Numbered from the stretch's first letter, positions 1 to 8,082 are shown. The stretch is DNA of 64,000 nt from Blastopirellula sp. J2-11 (GCF_024584705.1 NZ_CP097384.1:4464001-4528000); one strand, 5' to 3'. Numbers and translations are program-made. The notes: generated from the letters alone by a model not told the origin.

Positions 1-297
1 TGCTAACTTTCATGACTCTCAACCTGTCAGGGAGTGATCTGCTATTGTTGCTAACTCTTCGTAGCCCGAAGCGCGAGCCTTGAAGTTCCGATTTTGAGAA
101 CCAATTGGACACTAGCCCGCAGCGCAAGCGAGGGAATACGGCTCGTCACTTCCATATCCCTGTTTGTATCGCCAACAGCATTTCCTCGCTTGCGCTGCGG
201 GCTAGTGTGACGATTTGCGACTTGATTCCGACCGTGTCTTACCGCTACAAAACCGTGTGTCGCCGTGCTCTATGTCATAACTTCAAAAAACGACGTC
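1..297. other. Non-coding region after the microcompartment operon
   Basis: No credible gene is seen here. It holds the long hairpin at 109-208. The stretch at about 62-78 resembles a degenerate left arm of that hairpin. The tail at 209-297 aligns by eye with the sequence following the second hairpin at 10270-10370, including a shared AACTTCAAAAAA stretch, so the repeated unit is longer than the hairpin alone. Confidence 0.5.
109..208. repeat. Long palindromic REP-like hairpin, copy 1 (diverged)
   Basis: The left arm begins ACACTAGCCCGCAGCGCAAG and the right arm ends with its reverse complement. The outer 25 bp pair perfectly; the inner part is imperfect. The loop keeps the phrase ATCGCCAACAGCATT, related to ATCGCCAACCGCATT in the copies at 10172 and 10979. 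It lies just beyond the stop codon of the last microcompartment gene and might also act as a transcription stop, though it has no clear T tract. It is the most diverged of the three copies. Confidence 0.85.
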
Positions 298-1161
298 CTA
301 CGAGCGTTTCGACAACTCGGCCATCACGCGGCTGGTGATCGCCTGAATCAACGCTTCTTGATCGCCGGCCACGGGAGCGGCCGCTTTGTTGGCGTTGGGG
401 CCCATCGCGGGAGGAGCGGGAAACGCTTTACGTTCAATCAGCGAATCTTTCCAGCTGTCGCGGAAGATGTCGTTGGCGCAGATGTCGCAATCTTTGTACT
501 CCTCGGTGTTGCGCGGATCGCTCCACCCCCAACGCTGCTTCAGGTCGAGCAGTTCGCGTTCTTTCTCTTCCGAGAAGAACTCGACGCGGCCCAACTGCTT
601 CGCCAAGATCAGCATGCGGCAATAGGCGTCCAAAATTTCGGTCCACCAGTAGGCGCGCTCGACGGTCTCGCCGTAGCTGACCGTGCCGTGATTCGCCAAC
701 AAGATGATGTTGGTCTTGTCGACGAACGGTAGGATCGTTTCGGCGAAGGCTTTGCCGCCGGGAGTTTCGTACTTGGTGATCGGCACGTCCCCCAGAAAGA
801 CTTCGACTTCCGGCAGAACGCATTGCGGGATCGGCTCGCGGGCAATCGCGAACGCGGTCGCGTGCGGCGGATGGCAATGGACGACGCTCTTGATGTCGGC
901 GCGACGCTGATAGATCTCCAAGTGCAGCAACGCTTCGCTCGATCGCGGCTTGCTGCCGGCGATCTGTTTGCCGGTCATGTCGATCGTCGCGATGTCTTCC
1001 GGCTTCAGGAAGCCTTTGGACTGCATCGTCGGCGTGCAGAGAATCTCGTTCTCGCTGACGCGGACGGTGATGTTGCCGTCATTGGCGGCGGCGAATCCTT
1101 TGTTGTAGATTCGACGGCCGATTTCACAAATGTCTTGCTTGATTCGGTGAACGTTCATCAT
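298..1161 (-). CDS. Class II aldolase (L-fuculose/L-rhamnulose-1-phosphate aldolase type) with C-terminal encapsulation peptide
   Basis: This 287-residue protein belongs to the class II aldolase/adducin family. It is expected to split L-fuculose-1-phosphate or L-rhamnulose-1-phosphate into DHAP and L-lactaldehyde inside a microcompartment. Visible metal and catalytic residues are Glu76 in SSEALLH, His95 and His97 in VVHCHPPHATAF, and His158 in LLANHGT. After the globular domain comes an Ala/Pro linker and then an amphipathic helix at about residues 265-284 (ALIQAITSRVMAEL), typical of encapsulation peptides that direct cargo into shells. It is the last gene of the operon, about 60 bp after a BMC-P gene. 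Two adjacent ATG codons could start it. Which of the two sugar phosphates it prefers cannot be read from sequence. Confidence 0.9.
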   Translation of the reverse strand: MMNVHRIKQDICEIGRRIYNKGFAAANDGNITVRVSENEILCTPTMQSKGFLKPEDIATIDMTGKQIAGSKPRSSEALLHLEIYQRRADIKSVVHCHPPHATAFAIAREPIPQCVLPEVEVFLGDVPITKYETPGGKAFAETILPFVDKTNIILLANHGTVSYGETVERAYWWTEILDAYCRMLILAKQLGRVEFFSEEKERELLDLKQRWGWSDPRNTEEYKDCDICANDIFRDSWKDSLIERKAFPAPPAMGPNANKAAAPVAGDQEALIQAITSRVMAELSKRS

Positions 1162-1223
1162 TGCTTGTCTGCTCGCTCTATTAGGAGACAGGGTCGCTAG
1201 TCAGTTTTGGGGTGACTAGTCAA

Positions 1224-1514
1224 TTATTGGTCACGTAAATGGACGGTATCGAGAATCGCCGCGTTGTACGCGTCGACCGGTTTCAGTTCAGGATAAAACG
1301 GTTGGGCCGCTTCTCCCCCTTCGCTGAGCGCGATTCTTTCGCCAACGCCCGCCGAAAAGGAGTCGTACACCACCAAAAACTCCGCCTCCAGCAGATCGGT
1401 CTCGCCGCGCAAATCCTCCAGCAGCAGCGGTACGGCCAGTTTGAGCTGGGCGCCCTGCAAGCTGGGGTGAACGCGACTAAGCGTCACCTTGCCGACGATT
1501 TCTGCGATTCGCAT
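1224..1514 (-). CDS. BMC-P shell vertex protein (EutN/CcmL family)
   Basis: A 96-residue protein of the EutN/CcmL (Pfam03319-type) family. Such proteins form pentamers that cap the vertices of a microcompartment. The start MRIAEIVGKVTLSRVHPSL has the family's conserved opening (GKV followed by a short strand and HPSL), then a hydrophobic strand (LKLAVPLL) and VVYDSFSAGVGERIAL, equivalent to the conserved D-x-x-GAG-GD turn. It is the most divergent of the three BMC-P genes here: it has SFSAGVGE in place of the usual GAGxGE. It lies between the RpiB-like gene (25-bp gap) and the aldolase gene. Confidence 0.88.
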   Translation of the reverse strand: MRIAEIVGKVTLSRVHPSLQGAQLKLAVPLLLEDLRGETDLLEAEFLVVYDSFSAGVGERIALSEGGEAAQPFYPELKPVDAYNAAILDTVHLRDQ

Positions 1515-1539
1515 GAGTTCTTCGTCTTCGTGGTAGTAA

Positions 1540-2214
1540 CTATCGCAACAGCGCTGCCGGCGCTGCGACAGTCTGATACAGGTGAATCGTTTCTATGAAC
1601 TTGGCGATCTCGTCACGAGCGATCTTGCTAGGATCGACCGCGATGACATTCGCCGCCGTTTGCGGTAAAACGCGCTCGAGTGTCGCGATCGAGTCGACCG
1701 ACACCGCACGAATTTCGGTATCGCGATTCGCCGCACAACAAGCCGCTTCGGGCGACTCGGTTAGCAAAACCACGATCTTGTCTTGTTGGACGGCCAGCGC
1801 CGCTTGCTTGACCGTTGACGTCAAATCAATGAAGACGCCCACCGGCCCGCGTTCGCGCCAGGACGTGACGCCGCTGGCGGCGAAGGCCAACACTTCGACC
1901 GGTTTTTTGGCTCGTTGGGCCGCTTCGCTATCACGTCGCAGCTGGACGCCGCGATCACGCAATGCGTCGCGAACCGCCGGAGTCACAATCGCCGTGGGAG
2001 AAACGACCAGCGCCTTGGCGCCGCCGATTTTTCCTTCCAGCGTCTCCATCGTGACCACGCGATCCGCCAGAGCGACTTCGCTGCCGTCGGTTGAAATCTC
2101 CACGCTCGGAGCCAGCGACACTGTCGTCTCAGAACTTTTGGCGAGCGTCCGCACTTGCTGGACGACCAGCCGCACGATGCGTTCGATTTGTTCCGAGTTC
2201 AGTTGCATGTCCAT
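1540..2214 (-). CDS. Microcompartment-associated RpiB-like protein with N-terminal encapsulation peptide (function unknown)
   Basis: A 224-residue protein with three visible parts. Residues 5-22 (LNSEQIERIVRLVVQQVR) form an amphipathic helix like the encapsulation peptides of PduL and the aldehyde dehydrogenase in this operon. Residues about 70-95 contain ALVVSPTAIVTPAVRDALRD, resembling the ITP-x-ARD-x-LR segment shared by several BMC-associated proteins. The last ~75 residues, with AANRDTEIRAVSVD and later ANVIAVDPSKI, resemble the C-terminal part of RpiB/LacA sugar-phosphate isomerases. The RpiB catalytic segment CGTGIG appears as LLTESPEA, so isomerase activity is doubtful. The encapsulation call is fairly firm; the RpiB relationship is from memory of family motifs. 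The first or third codon could be the start. Confidence 0.7.
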   Translation of the reverse strand: MDMQLNSEQIERIVRLVVQQVRTLAKSSETTVSLAPSVEISTDGSEVALADRVVTMETLEGKIGGAKALVVSPTAIVTPAVRDALRDRGVQLRRDSEAAQRAKKPVEVLAFAASGVTSWRERGPVGVFIDLTSTVKQAALAVQQDKIVVLLTESPEAACCAANRDTEIRAVSVDSIATLERVLPQTAANVIAVDPSKIARDEIAKFIETIHLYQTVAAPAALLR

Positions 2215-2229
2215 CTCAAAGCGTTGCTG

Positions 2230-2490
2230 TTATTCGTCGGCGATTCCGATAACCGTCCAGCGAACCGGCGTCTTGGGGAAACCCAACAGTTCGCGGGTCG
2301 TCTCGCCGTCGCTGGTGATCATCACGATCTCGCCTGGCCCGGCGCCGACCGCATCAATCGCCAACAGCGGATGCCCATCGGGGGTCACGCCATCGGCTTG
2401 CTGCGGTTGCACGACAAGCAGCTTCCACCCTTGCATCGAAGGATGCTTGACGGTGCTGGTCGCCGTGCCGACTACCTTGGCCAGATTCAT
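2230..2490 (-). CDS. BMC-P shell vertex protein (EutN/CcmL family)
   Basis: An 86-residue EutN/CcmL protein. The ATG at 2490 was chosen because the family begins at MNLAKVVGTATST; the upstream in-frame ATG would add 15 residues lying inside the aldehyde dehydrogenase gene. Family features: KHPSMQGWKLLVVQP at the end of the first strand pair, LLAIDAVGAGPGEIVMITS (the conserved GAG-x-GE turn), and a final VIGIADE strand. It starts 4 bp after the stop codon of the dehydrogenase gene, so translational coupling is likely. It should form pentamers capping shell vertices. Confidence 0.92.
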   Translation of the reverse strand: MNLAKVVGTATSTVKHPSMQGWKLLVVQPQQADGVTPDGHPLLAIDAVGAGPGEIVMITSDGETTRELLGFPKTPVRWTVIGIADE

Positions 2491-2494
2491 AGGT

Positions 2495-3934
2495 TTAGCT
2501 CTTGCTCGGGTGACCGAGGATACACAGATCGTCAATCAGCGAGCAGCGTCGCTCACGCGTGAACGTCAACGGCGTCGTCACTCCTTCGCCGGTCGGCGTG
2601 GCGATCGAGAACGAGATATAACCTTCGCCTCCCAAGCCGAGCGACGCCATGCAGGGACCGTTTTTGACGAACAGCGTCGTGTCCATCGCGCGCCCCATGC
2701 GGGTCATATTGCGAACATTGTTCGAGTGAATGATCGCCGTGTGACGGAAGCCGTGTTCATAGAATTTCGCCTTTTCGATCGCTTCATTCACATCGTGACA
2801 GCGAACGAAAGGAATGAACGGCATCATCTGTTCGACCGGGACAAACGGGTTGTGCTCGTCCGTTTCGCCAAAGATCAATTCGACCTGCGAGTTGATGTTC
2901 TTACCGGCGGCTTTGGCCAGCACGGCCGCGTCCTTGCCGATAAAATCTTTGGCGGCGACCATTTTCTTTTTGCCGTTCACTTCGACTTCGGAGATCGCAA
3001 CGCGAGTCAGGCGATCGATCTCGGCCGAGTTCAAACGAACGGCGCCGGCTCGTTCCATCGCTTTCATCAGGTCATCAAAGACCGAGTTGACGACGAAAAC
3101 TTCTTTCTCGGCGATGCACAGTAAGTTGTTGTCGTACGCTCCGCCTTGGATGATGCAGCGAGCGGCTCGATCGAGGTCGGCCGTTTCATCGACCACAACC
3201 GGCGGATTGCCGGGTCCGGCGACGACTGCTTTCTTGCCCGAGTTGAGTGCCGCTCTGGCGACGGCTGGTCCGCCGGTGACGCAGATCATAGCCACGTCGC
3301 GGTGATGGAAGATGATGTCGGCAGTTTCGAGCGTCGGCTCGGCGATCACGCAGATCAGGTTGTCGATCCCCAAAGCGCGGAAGATCGCTTCGTTGTAGCG
3401 CCGCACGCCTTCGGCCGCGACCAGCTTGCCGCCGGGATGCGGATTGACCACCAGCGTGTTACCGCCGGCGATCATGTTGATCGCGTTGCCGGTGATGGTC
3501 GGCAGCGAGTGGGTGACCGGCGTGATACAGCCGATGACGCCAAACGGAGCATGCTCGATGATGGCCAGACCATGATCGCCGCTGTAGACTTTGCTTTCCA
3601 AAAACTCGACGCCGGGGGTCATCTTGCCCAAGGTTTCGAGCTTCTCAATCTTGTGCGACAGACGACCGATCTGCGTTTCGTTCATCTCCATCGTGCCGAG
3701 CTCGACCTTTTGGTCCATCGCGATTTGGCGGATGATGTCGATGACCTGCTTGCGATCGGCGATCGTTCGCTCCGAAAGTCGCTCGAACGCTTCGCGAGCG
3801 GCGTGAACCGCTTCGTGGGCACAATCAAAAATGCCGCGGCGACCGGTGAAGCCGCTCGTTGCGGCCGGCGCCTGGCCGACTTCGGCCAGCACCTGAGCGA
3901 CGACGTTGCGGATCAAGGATTCGTCGATTTGCAT
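2495..3934 (-). CDS. CoA-acylating aldehyde dehydrogenase (PduP/EutE type) with N-terminal encapsulation peptide
   Basis: A 479-residue aldehyde dehydrogenase of the PduP/EutE class. It should oxidise lactaldehyde to lactyl-CoA with NAD+ in the compartment lumen. The catalytic cysteine is Cys273 in AYDNNLLCIAEKEVF, the hallmark of acylating members. The cofactor-binding half contains VTGGPAVARAAL and AVVAGPGNPPVVVDE. Residues 1-20 (MQIDESLIRNVVAQVLAEVG) form an amphipathic helix followed by an Ala/Pro/Gly linker, which is an encapsulation peptide. Its neighbours are BMC-P genes on both sides (4-bp and 64-bp gaps). Assignment of the substrate to lactaldehyde rests on the adjacent aldolase and on the characterised planctomycetal system. 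Confidence 0.94.
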   Translation of the reverse strand: MQIDESLIRNVVAQVLAEVGQAPAATSGFTGRRGIFDCAHEAVHAAREAFERLSERTIADRKQVIDIIRQIAMDQKVELGTMEMNETQIGRLSHKIEKLETLGKMTPGVEFLESKVYSGDHGLAIIEHAPFGVIGCITPVTHSLPTITGNAINMIAGGNTLVVNPHPGGKLVAAEGVRRYNEAIFRALGIDNLICVIAEPTLETADIIFHHRDVAMICVTGGPAVARAALNSGKKAVVAGPGNPPVVVDETADLDRAARCIIQGGAYDNNLLCIAEKEVFVVNSVFDDLMKAMERAGAVRLNSAEIDRLTRVAISEVEVNGKKKMVAAKDFIGKDAAVLAKAAGKNINSQVELIFGETDEHNPFVPVEQMMPFIPFVRCHDVNEAIEKAKFYEHGFRHTAIIHSNNVRNMTRMGRAMDTTLFVKNGPCMASLGLGGEGYISFSIATPTGEGVTTPLTFTRERRCSLIDDLCILGHPSKS

Positions 3935-3998
3935 GGCGAAAACTTTCGTTATCGTGGTGCGCGGTCAGCCCGCGCTGGGTGTCGCTGTTCTGGGAAAA

Positions 3999-4451
3999 CT
4001 ACTCGTCCGAGCCCGCTTCGGGCTCAGGCGTCGGTTCCGGTTCCGTCGGCGGAGCCGGTTTCGGAGCCGGCGCCGCTTTGGGCTTTGACTTTTTGGCGGC
4101 AGGTTCCGGCTTGGCTTCTGGTTTGGTTTCCGGCGCCGGCGTTTCTTCTCGCGAATAGACGCAGGCATGATCGATATGCGCCTGATCGACAATCCCGACC
4201 ACTACGCAGTCGATCGGCAGGTGCTTCGTCTCCGGCGTCAAGCGAGCGCTGGAGCCTTGCGTGATCAACACGTAGTCGCCGACTCCGGCGCCCAGCATGT
4301 CGACCGCAATAAACGTTCGTCCCGTCGTGACCAGCGAACCGCGATCCTTCGGCTCCAAGCGATACGGCTCGACGACCAGCAACTTGTTGCCGACCATCGA
4401 CTCCACTTTTTGCGTGGCGATGACCGAGCCGGTCACTTTCGCGATGAACAT
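3999..4451 (-). CDS. BMC-P shell vertex protein with long charged/proline-rich C-terminal tail
   Basis: A 150-residue EutN/CcmL protein. Residues 1-90 form the usual domain: MFIAKVTGSVIATQKV, KLLVVEPYRLEP, FIAVDMLGAGVGDYVLITQG, CVVVGIVDQ. About 55 further residues are almost entirely Pro, Glu, Lys and Ala (PETKPEAKPEPAAKK and onward), ending in an acidic stretch. Standard family members are 85-100 residues, so the tail is an addition, probably disordered and exposed on one face of the pentamer. It may bind another cargo or an outside partner; that is inference. The gene begins 3 bp after the acetate kinase stop codon. Confidence 0.92.
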   Translation of the reverse strand: MFIAKVTGSVIATQKVESMVGNKLLVVEPYRLEPKDRGSLVTTGRTFIAVDMLGAGVGDYVLITQGSSARLTPETKHLPIDCVVVGIVDQAHIDHACVYSREETPAPETKPEAKPEPAAKKSKPKAAPAPKPAPPTEPEPTPEPEAGSDE

Positions 4452-4454
4452 GGA

Positions 4455-5642
4455 TCAGCTCTCCAACAGTTGCTTGGTTTGTCGGGCTACGATCAACTCT
4501 TCGTTGGTCGGAATGACCCAAATCTGCGTGCGGCCGCCGTCGGCATGAATCGCCGACTCGCCTTGGACGGCGTCGTTTTTCGTCGCGTCCAGTTCAATTC
4601 CGAGTTCGCCGAGGTTCGCACAAACGGCCGCTCGAACTTCCTTGCCGTTCTCCCCGATTCCTCCGGTGAAGATGATCGCGTCCGCGCCTCCCAACTCGAC
4701 CAGCATGCCGCCCAAGTAACGACGGATTTCGCTGATGTAAACGTCGAGCGCCAGTTGCGCATCGGCGTTACCGCCTGCGGCGGCTCCTTCCAAATCACGC
4801 ATGTCGCCGCTGACGCCGCCGCTGATGCCCAACAACCCGCCATGGCTGCCAAGATAGGCGAGGATCTCTTCCAACGACTTGCCGGTTTTCTCCATCAGCA
4901 TCGGTAGGATGTAGGCGTCAAAGTCGCCGACCCGATTGTTCTGCGGCAAACCTGTCTGCGGGCTCATCCCCATCGTGGTGGCCATGCTTTGCCCGGCGCG
5001 AATCGCACACAAGCTGCTGCTGCCGCCCAGATGACATGAGATCACTCGCAGGTCGTCGCGTCCCAATAGCTCGGCGGAACGAACTCCGATAAATCGGTGG
5101 CTCGCTCCATGAAAGCCCCAGCGTTGAATCAGGTACTCATCGGACCACGCTTTCGGAATCGCGTAATAACGATTTCGATCGGGAATGGTCAAATGAAAAC
5201 CGGTTTCAAACGCCGCTACCAACGGAATCTCAGGAAGCTTCTCCCCCAACAATCGCATTGCTTTGATGTAGGGCGGATTGTGAGCTGGGGCGACCGGACT
5301 CATTTCCGACATCGCTTCCAGCACTTCCGGCGTGACCTTCTGTACGCCCGAAACGCGTCCTCCATGGACCGCTTTGAATCCAATCGCGGCTACTTCATCC
5401 GCCGATTGCAGACAGCCATGCTCCGGATCGGTCAGTTGCGCCAAGCATTGCTGCACAGCGACCGCGTGATCAGGAACATGCGCCGTTCGATTTTCGCTCC
5501 AAGCGCCGATCTCGACAGAGCAAGAGCTTTCGCCGCCGCCGATGCGGTCAATGCCGCCGCGGGCTAGCTGCGTTTCGCTCTCCATGTCAAACAAGCGGTA
5601 CTTGAAGCTGGTCGAACCGAGGTTGGCTACCAATATCTTCAT
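4455..5642 (-). CDS. ackA: Acetate/propionate-type kinase
   Basis: A 395-residue member of the acetate kinase family (ASKHA fold). It transfers the phosphate of an acyl-phosphate to ADP, here probably lactyl- or acetyl-phosphate made by PduL, yielding the carboxylate and ATP. Visible motifs are [14 protein letters not shown] at the N-terminus, [11 protein letters not shown] with its His, [12 protein letters not shown], and [13 protein letters not shown] near the C-terminus. Unlike the other three enzymes of the operon, no amphipathic encapsulation helix is seen at either end, so it may act outside the shell or enter by binding another protein. Confidence 0.94.
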   Translation of the reverse strand: MKILVANLGSTSFKYRLFDMESETQLARGGIDRIGGGESSCSVEIGAWSENRTAHVPDHAVAVQQCLAQLTDPEHGCLQSADEVAAIGFKAVHGGRVSGVQKVTPEVLEAMSEMSPVAPAHNPPYIKAMRLLGEKLPEIPLVAAFETGFHLTIPDRNRYYAIPKAWSDEYLIQRWGFHGASHRFIGVRSAELLGRDDLRVISCHLGGSSSLCAIRAGQSMATTMGMSPQTGLPQNNRVGDFDAYILPMLMEKTGKSLEEILAYLGSHGGLLGISGGVSGDMRDLEGAAAGGNADAQLALDVYISEIRRYLGGMLVELGGADAIIFTGGIGENGKEVRAAVCANLGELGIELDATKNDAVQGESAIHADGGRTQIWVIPTNEELIVARQTKQLLES

Positions 5643-5693
5643 CGCGTTGAGGCTCCTTCCTATGCGTACCGGGAAAAACGAACCATCTCTCGA

Positions 5694-5963
5694 CTAGCTG
5701 AAGTAGGCGTCAACCAGACCGTCAGCCGGACGCGGAATCACGTGGCTGCCGACCAATTCGCCGACTTGCTGAGCCGCCGCGGCGCCTGCTTCGACCGCAG
5801 CGCGAACGCTGCCGACATCGCCGGTCACCACAGCCGTAATAAAGGCGCCGCCGATGTTGACGCGCTTCGTAATTTTGACGTTGGCGGCTTTCGCCATGGC
5901 GTCGGTCGCTTCGACCAGGCCAACCAACCCCTTGGTTTCAATCAGACCAATTGCACTGTTCAT
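5694..5963 (-). CDS. BMC-H hexameric shell protein
   Basis: An 89-residue single-domain BMC protein (PduA/CcmK family), forming hexamers that tile the facets of the shell. It opens with [20 protein letters not shown] and ends with VIPRP, both strongly conserved. The pore loop reads NIGGA where the neighbouring paralogue has KVGSG and PduA has KIGSG, so the central pore should differ in shape and polarity. The gene is 38 bp downstream of the other BMC-H gene and 51 bp before ackA. Confidence 0.96.
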   Translation of the reverse strand: MNSAIGLIETKGLVGLVEATDAMAKAANVKITKRVNIGGAFITAVVTGDVGSVRAAVEAGAAAAQQVGELVGSHVIPRPADGLVDAYFS

Positions 5964-6001
5964 CGCTTTAATTCCTGTGGGGAATACATGGGAATGGGAG
6001 A

Positions 6002-6310
6002 CTAACCGGCGGAACCGCCGCCGTAGTTGACCGACGGGGGCAACACCACCGTCAGATCATCGTGCGGTCGCGGAATGACCTGAACGCTGACGACTTCGCC
6101 GATACGTCCAGCGGCCGCGACGCCGGCGTCGGTAGCGGCTTTGACCGCAGCGACATCACCGGTCACGAAAACCGAAACCAAACCGCTGCCAACTTTGTCC
6201 CAGCCGACGAACTTGACGTTCGCAGCTTTCATCATTGCGTCGGTCGCCTCGACGAGAGCAATAAAGCCCTTCGTCTCGATCATGCCCAACGCTTCCATTG
6301 CCTTCGCCAT
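6002..6310 (-). CDS. BMC-H hexameric shell protein (PduA/PduJ-like)
   Basis: A 102-residue single BMC-domain shell protein. [20 protein letters not shown] opens the domain, the pore loop is [10 protein letters not shown], and [13 protein letters not shown] closes it. A short Gly/Ser/Pro C-terminal extension follows. With the next gene it provides the two facet paralogues of this compartment. A 188-bp untranslated gap separates it from pduL upstream, by far the largest gap in the operon, so a second promoter or an attenuator could control shell genes separately. Confidence 0.96.
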   Translation of the reverse strand: MAKAMEALGMIETKGFIALVEATDAMMKAANVKFVGWDKVGSGLVSVFVTGDVAAVKAATDAGVAAAGRIGEVVSVQVIPRPHDDLTVVLPPSVNYGGGSAG

Positions 6311-6498
6311 GGGGTTGTCTCTCCCGATTCAAAAAACAGGAAACGAAAATTTCAAATTGCCGCATCCGCTTGCGCGAAGACGACGTCACGTTCAAGTTGT
6401 CAAAAAAACGCCCGCGGCCGACCATCTATCATCATGGTGCAGTCTCAAGCGGCCGGCGCGGACGTTCATGTCTCATGTCGGCGAGCACTGGAAGCTCG

Positions 6499-7212
6499 CT
6501 AGTGCGTCTTGCAGCCGCACGGCTCCTGCTTCAGCAGCGTAATCTCGGTCGCCGCATCCAGGTTGCACGCATTCCCCTCATCCGTATCGAGGTGAACTTC
6601 CAGCTTGCTAACTTCGTCGGCTCGCACTAGCAGATCCTCAAACAGGATCGTGCAGCCGTTGGAAACGACTCGCAAGTTCATGCGATCGCCGTTGGCGACT
6701 CCATAAAACTGCGCGTGGCTTTGATTCATGTGCACATGCCGTTCGGCCCGAATGACCCCTTCCGATAAATCGACCACGCCGCGCGGACCGACCAGTACGC
6801 AACCCGGCGTTCCAGCGATCTTGCCGCTGGCGCGAACCGGAACTTCGATCCCCAGCGAAATCGCATCGGTAAAGGCCAGTTCGACCTGGCTATAGTCGCG
6901 AGTCGGACCCAGGATGCGAACCTTTTCCAACATCCGGCGACGCGGACCGACGACCATCACGGTCTCTTCGGCGGCGTAAAAGCCGTCTTGGTACAAGTCC
7001 TTCATCGGGGTCAGCGTGTGCCCCGGGCCAAACAGCGTTTCGACATGCGCGTCGGTCAGATGAACGTGACGCGCCGAGATACTGACGACTAACTTGGTCT
7101 GCGCGGCGATCACCGGAGCTGGCGAAGCGGCTTGCGGCGCCGAGTTGCCGGCGACAATCTGGCGGACGATACGTTCGATGGTCGAGCGATCGAGAGTCGG
7201 AGCTTGCGTCAT
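6499..7212 (-). CDS. pduL: Phosphotransacylase PduL with N-terminal encapsulation peptide
   Basis: A 237-residue PduL-family phosphotransacylase. It exchanges CoA for phosphate on an acyl group, recycling CoA inside the compartment and giving the acyl-phosphate used by the kinase. Two zinc-binding stretches are seen: [12 protein letters not shown] near residue 50 and [15 protein letters not shown] near residue 165, with [14 protein letters not shown] and [14 protein letters not shown] also typical. Residues 8-22 ([16 protein letters not shown]) are an amphipathic encapsulation helix followed by an Ala/Pro linker. It is the first structural gene after the regulator, with a 32-bp gap. Confidence 0.95.
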   Translation of the reverse strand: MTQAPTLDRSTIERIVRQIVAGNSAPQAASPAPVIAAQTKLVVSISARHVHLTDAHVETLFGPGHTLTPMKDLYQDGFYAAEETVMVVGPRRRMLEKVRILGPTRDYSQVELAFTDAISLGIEVPVRASGKIAGTPGCVLVGPRGVVDLSEGVIRAERHVHMNQSHAQFYGVANGDRMNLRVVSNGCTILFEDLLVRADEVSKLEVHLDTDEGNACNLDAATEITLLKQEPCGCKTH

Positions 7213-7244
7213 GGGGCGACTTATCGACTAGGCATGCGGAGGGT

Positions 7245-8030
7245 TTATCGTACAGCTTCAGGCGGCGTCGTACTGTCAGCGACGATCGTGTCGATCCCCG
7301 CGTCTTGCAGCACCGTCAGCCACGGGGGCGTTATCTGGTCATCGACCACCAGGCGGTCGATCTCATCAAGCGGACATTGGTGAGCCAGGCTCTGCCGTCC
7401 AAATTTTGTACTATCGGCGACGATGATCACTTCGCCGGCGGCGCGGACCATCGCTTGTTCGGTTTCGATCAACAACAGGTTGCTGTTGTATAATCCTTGC
7501 TCGGTAATTCCGGCCGTGCTGAGCACCGCGCGCCGAGCGTTCAACTTGGCGATCATTTCGGTCGCGTACGGCCCGCACGAAACGCCGGTTCGGTTGTGAA
7601 CGTAGCCGCCGACAAAAATCAAATCGGTTGTGTTGCTGGCCATGAACAAGTTCGCGACCGGCAGCGAGTTGGTGACCACTTGCAGCGTTCGCCCGACCAA
7701 CAGCTGAGCCAGCTCATAGGTCGTGCTTCCGCCGTCGAGCAGCACGGTATCGCCATCTTCGATCAGCACGCTCGCCGCTCGAGCGATCTGCCGCTTCTTC
7801 TCCCACTGCATCTCCTGACGCAGCTCGAAGTGAGGGAGATTGGGCGCCGGTCCGGTGTAAAAGACGCCGCCATGCGTTCGTTTGGCCGAACCAGAGTCCT
7901 CTAAAGAATCTAGGTCACGCCGGACCGTCGATTCTGAAACCTCCAGTTCACTGGCCAGATCTGGCAGCGACGCGAATCCTCGCGACCGCACCATCTCTAA
8001 CAGTCGTGCTCTCCGCACGTCCGCTTGCAT
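7245..8030 (-). CDS. DeoR-family transcriptional regulator
   Basis: A 261-residue DeoR/GlpR-type regulator. Residues about 3-60 are the winged helix-turn-helix (RRARLLEMVRSRGFASLPDL, then VSESTVRRDLDSLEDSG). The rest is the DeoRC effector domain with VLLDGGSTTYELAQLL, VVTNSLPVANL and ILVAD-like VIIVADSTKF, which bind a sugar phosphate. As first gene of the operon it is likely to repress the operon and itself until a fucose or rhamnose intermediate accumulates. That effector is inferred from context. A promoter and an inverted repeat lie just upstream. Confidence 0.93.
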   Translation of the reverse strand: MQADVRRARLLEMVRSRGFASLPDLASELEVSESTVRRDLDSLEDSGSAKRTHGGVFYTGPAPNLPHFELRQEMQWEKKRQIARAASVLIEDGDTVLLDGGSTTYELAQLLVGRTLQVVTNSLPVANLFMASNTTDLIFVGGYVHNRTGVSCGPYATEMIAKLNARRAVLSTAGITEQGLYNSNLLLIETEQAMVRAAGEVIIVADSTKFGRQSLAHQCPLDEIDRLVVDDQITPPWLTVLQDAGIDTIVADSTTPPEAVR

Positions 8031-8082
8031 ATCTGGTGATCCTGAAGGGTAGCAGTTTAGCTTCTTTCTTTACTCAACCTAG

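Noticed and set aside
1595-4264. Long plus-strand frames (509 and 372 codons) opposite the microcompartment genes
   Set aside because: They are antisense to genes with clear family motifs and their translations are Ser/Arg/Thr-rich without domain resemblance.
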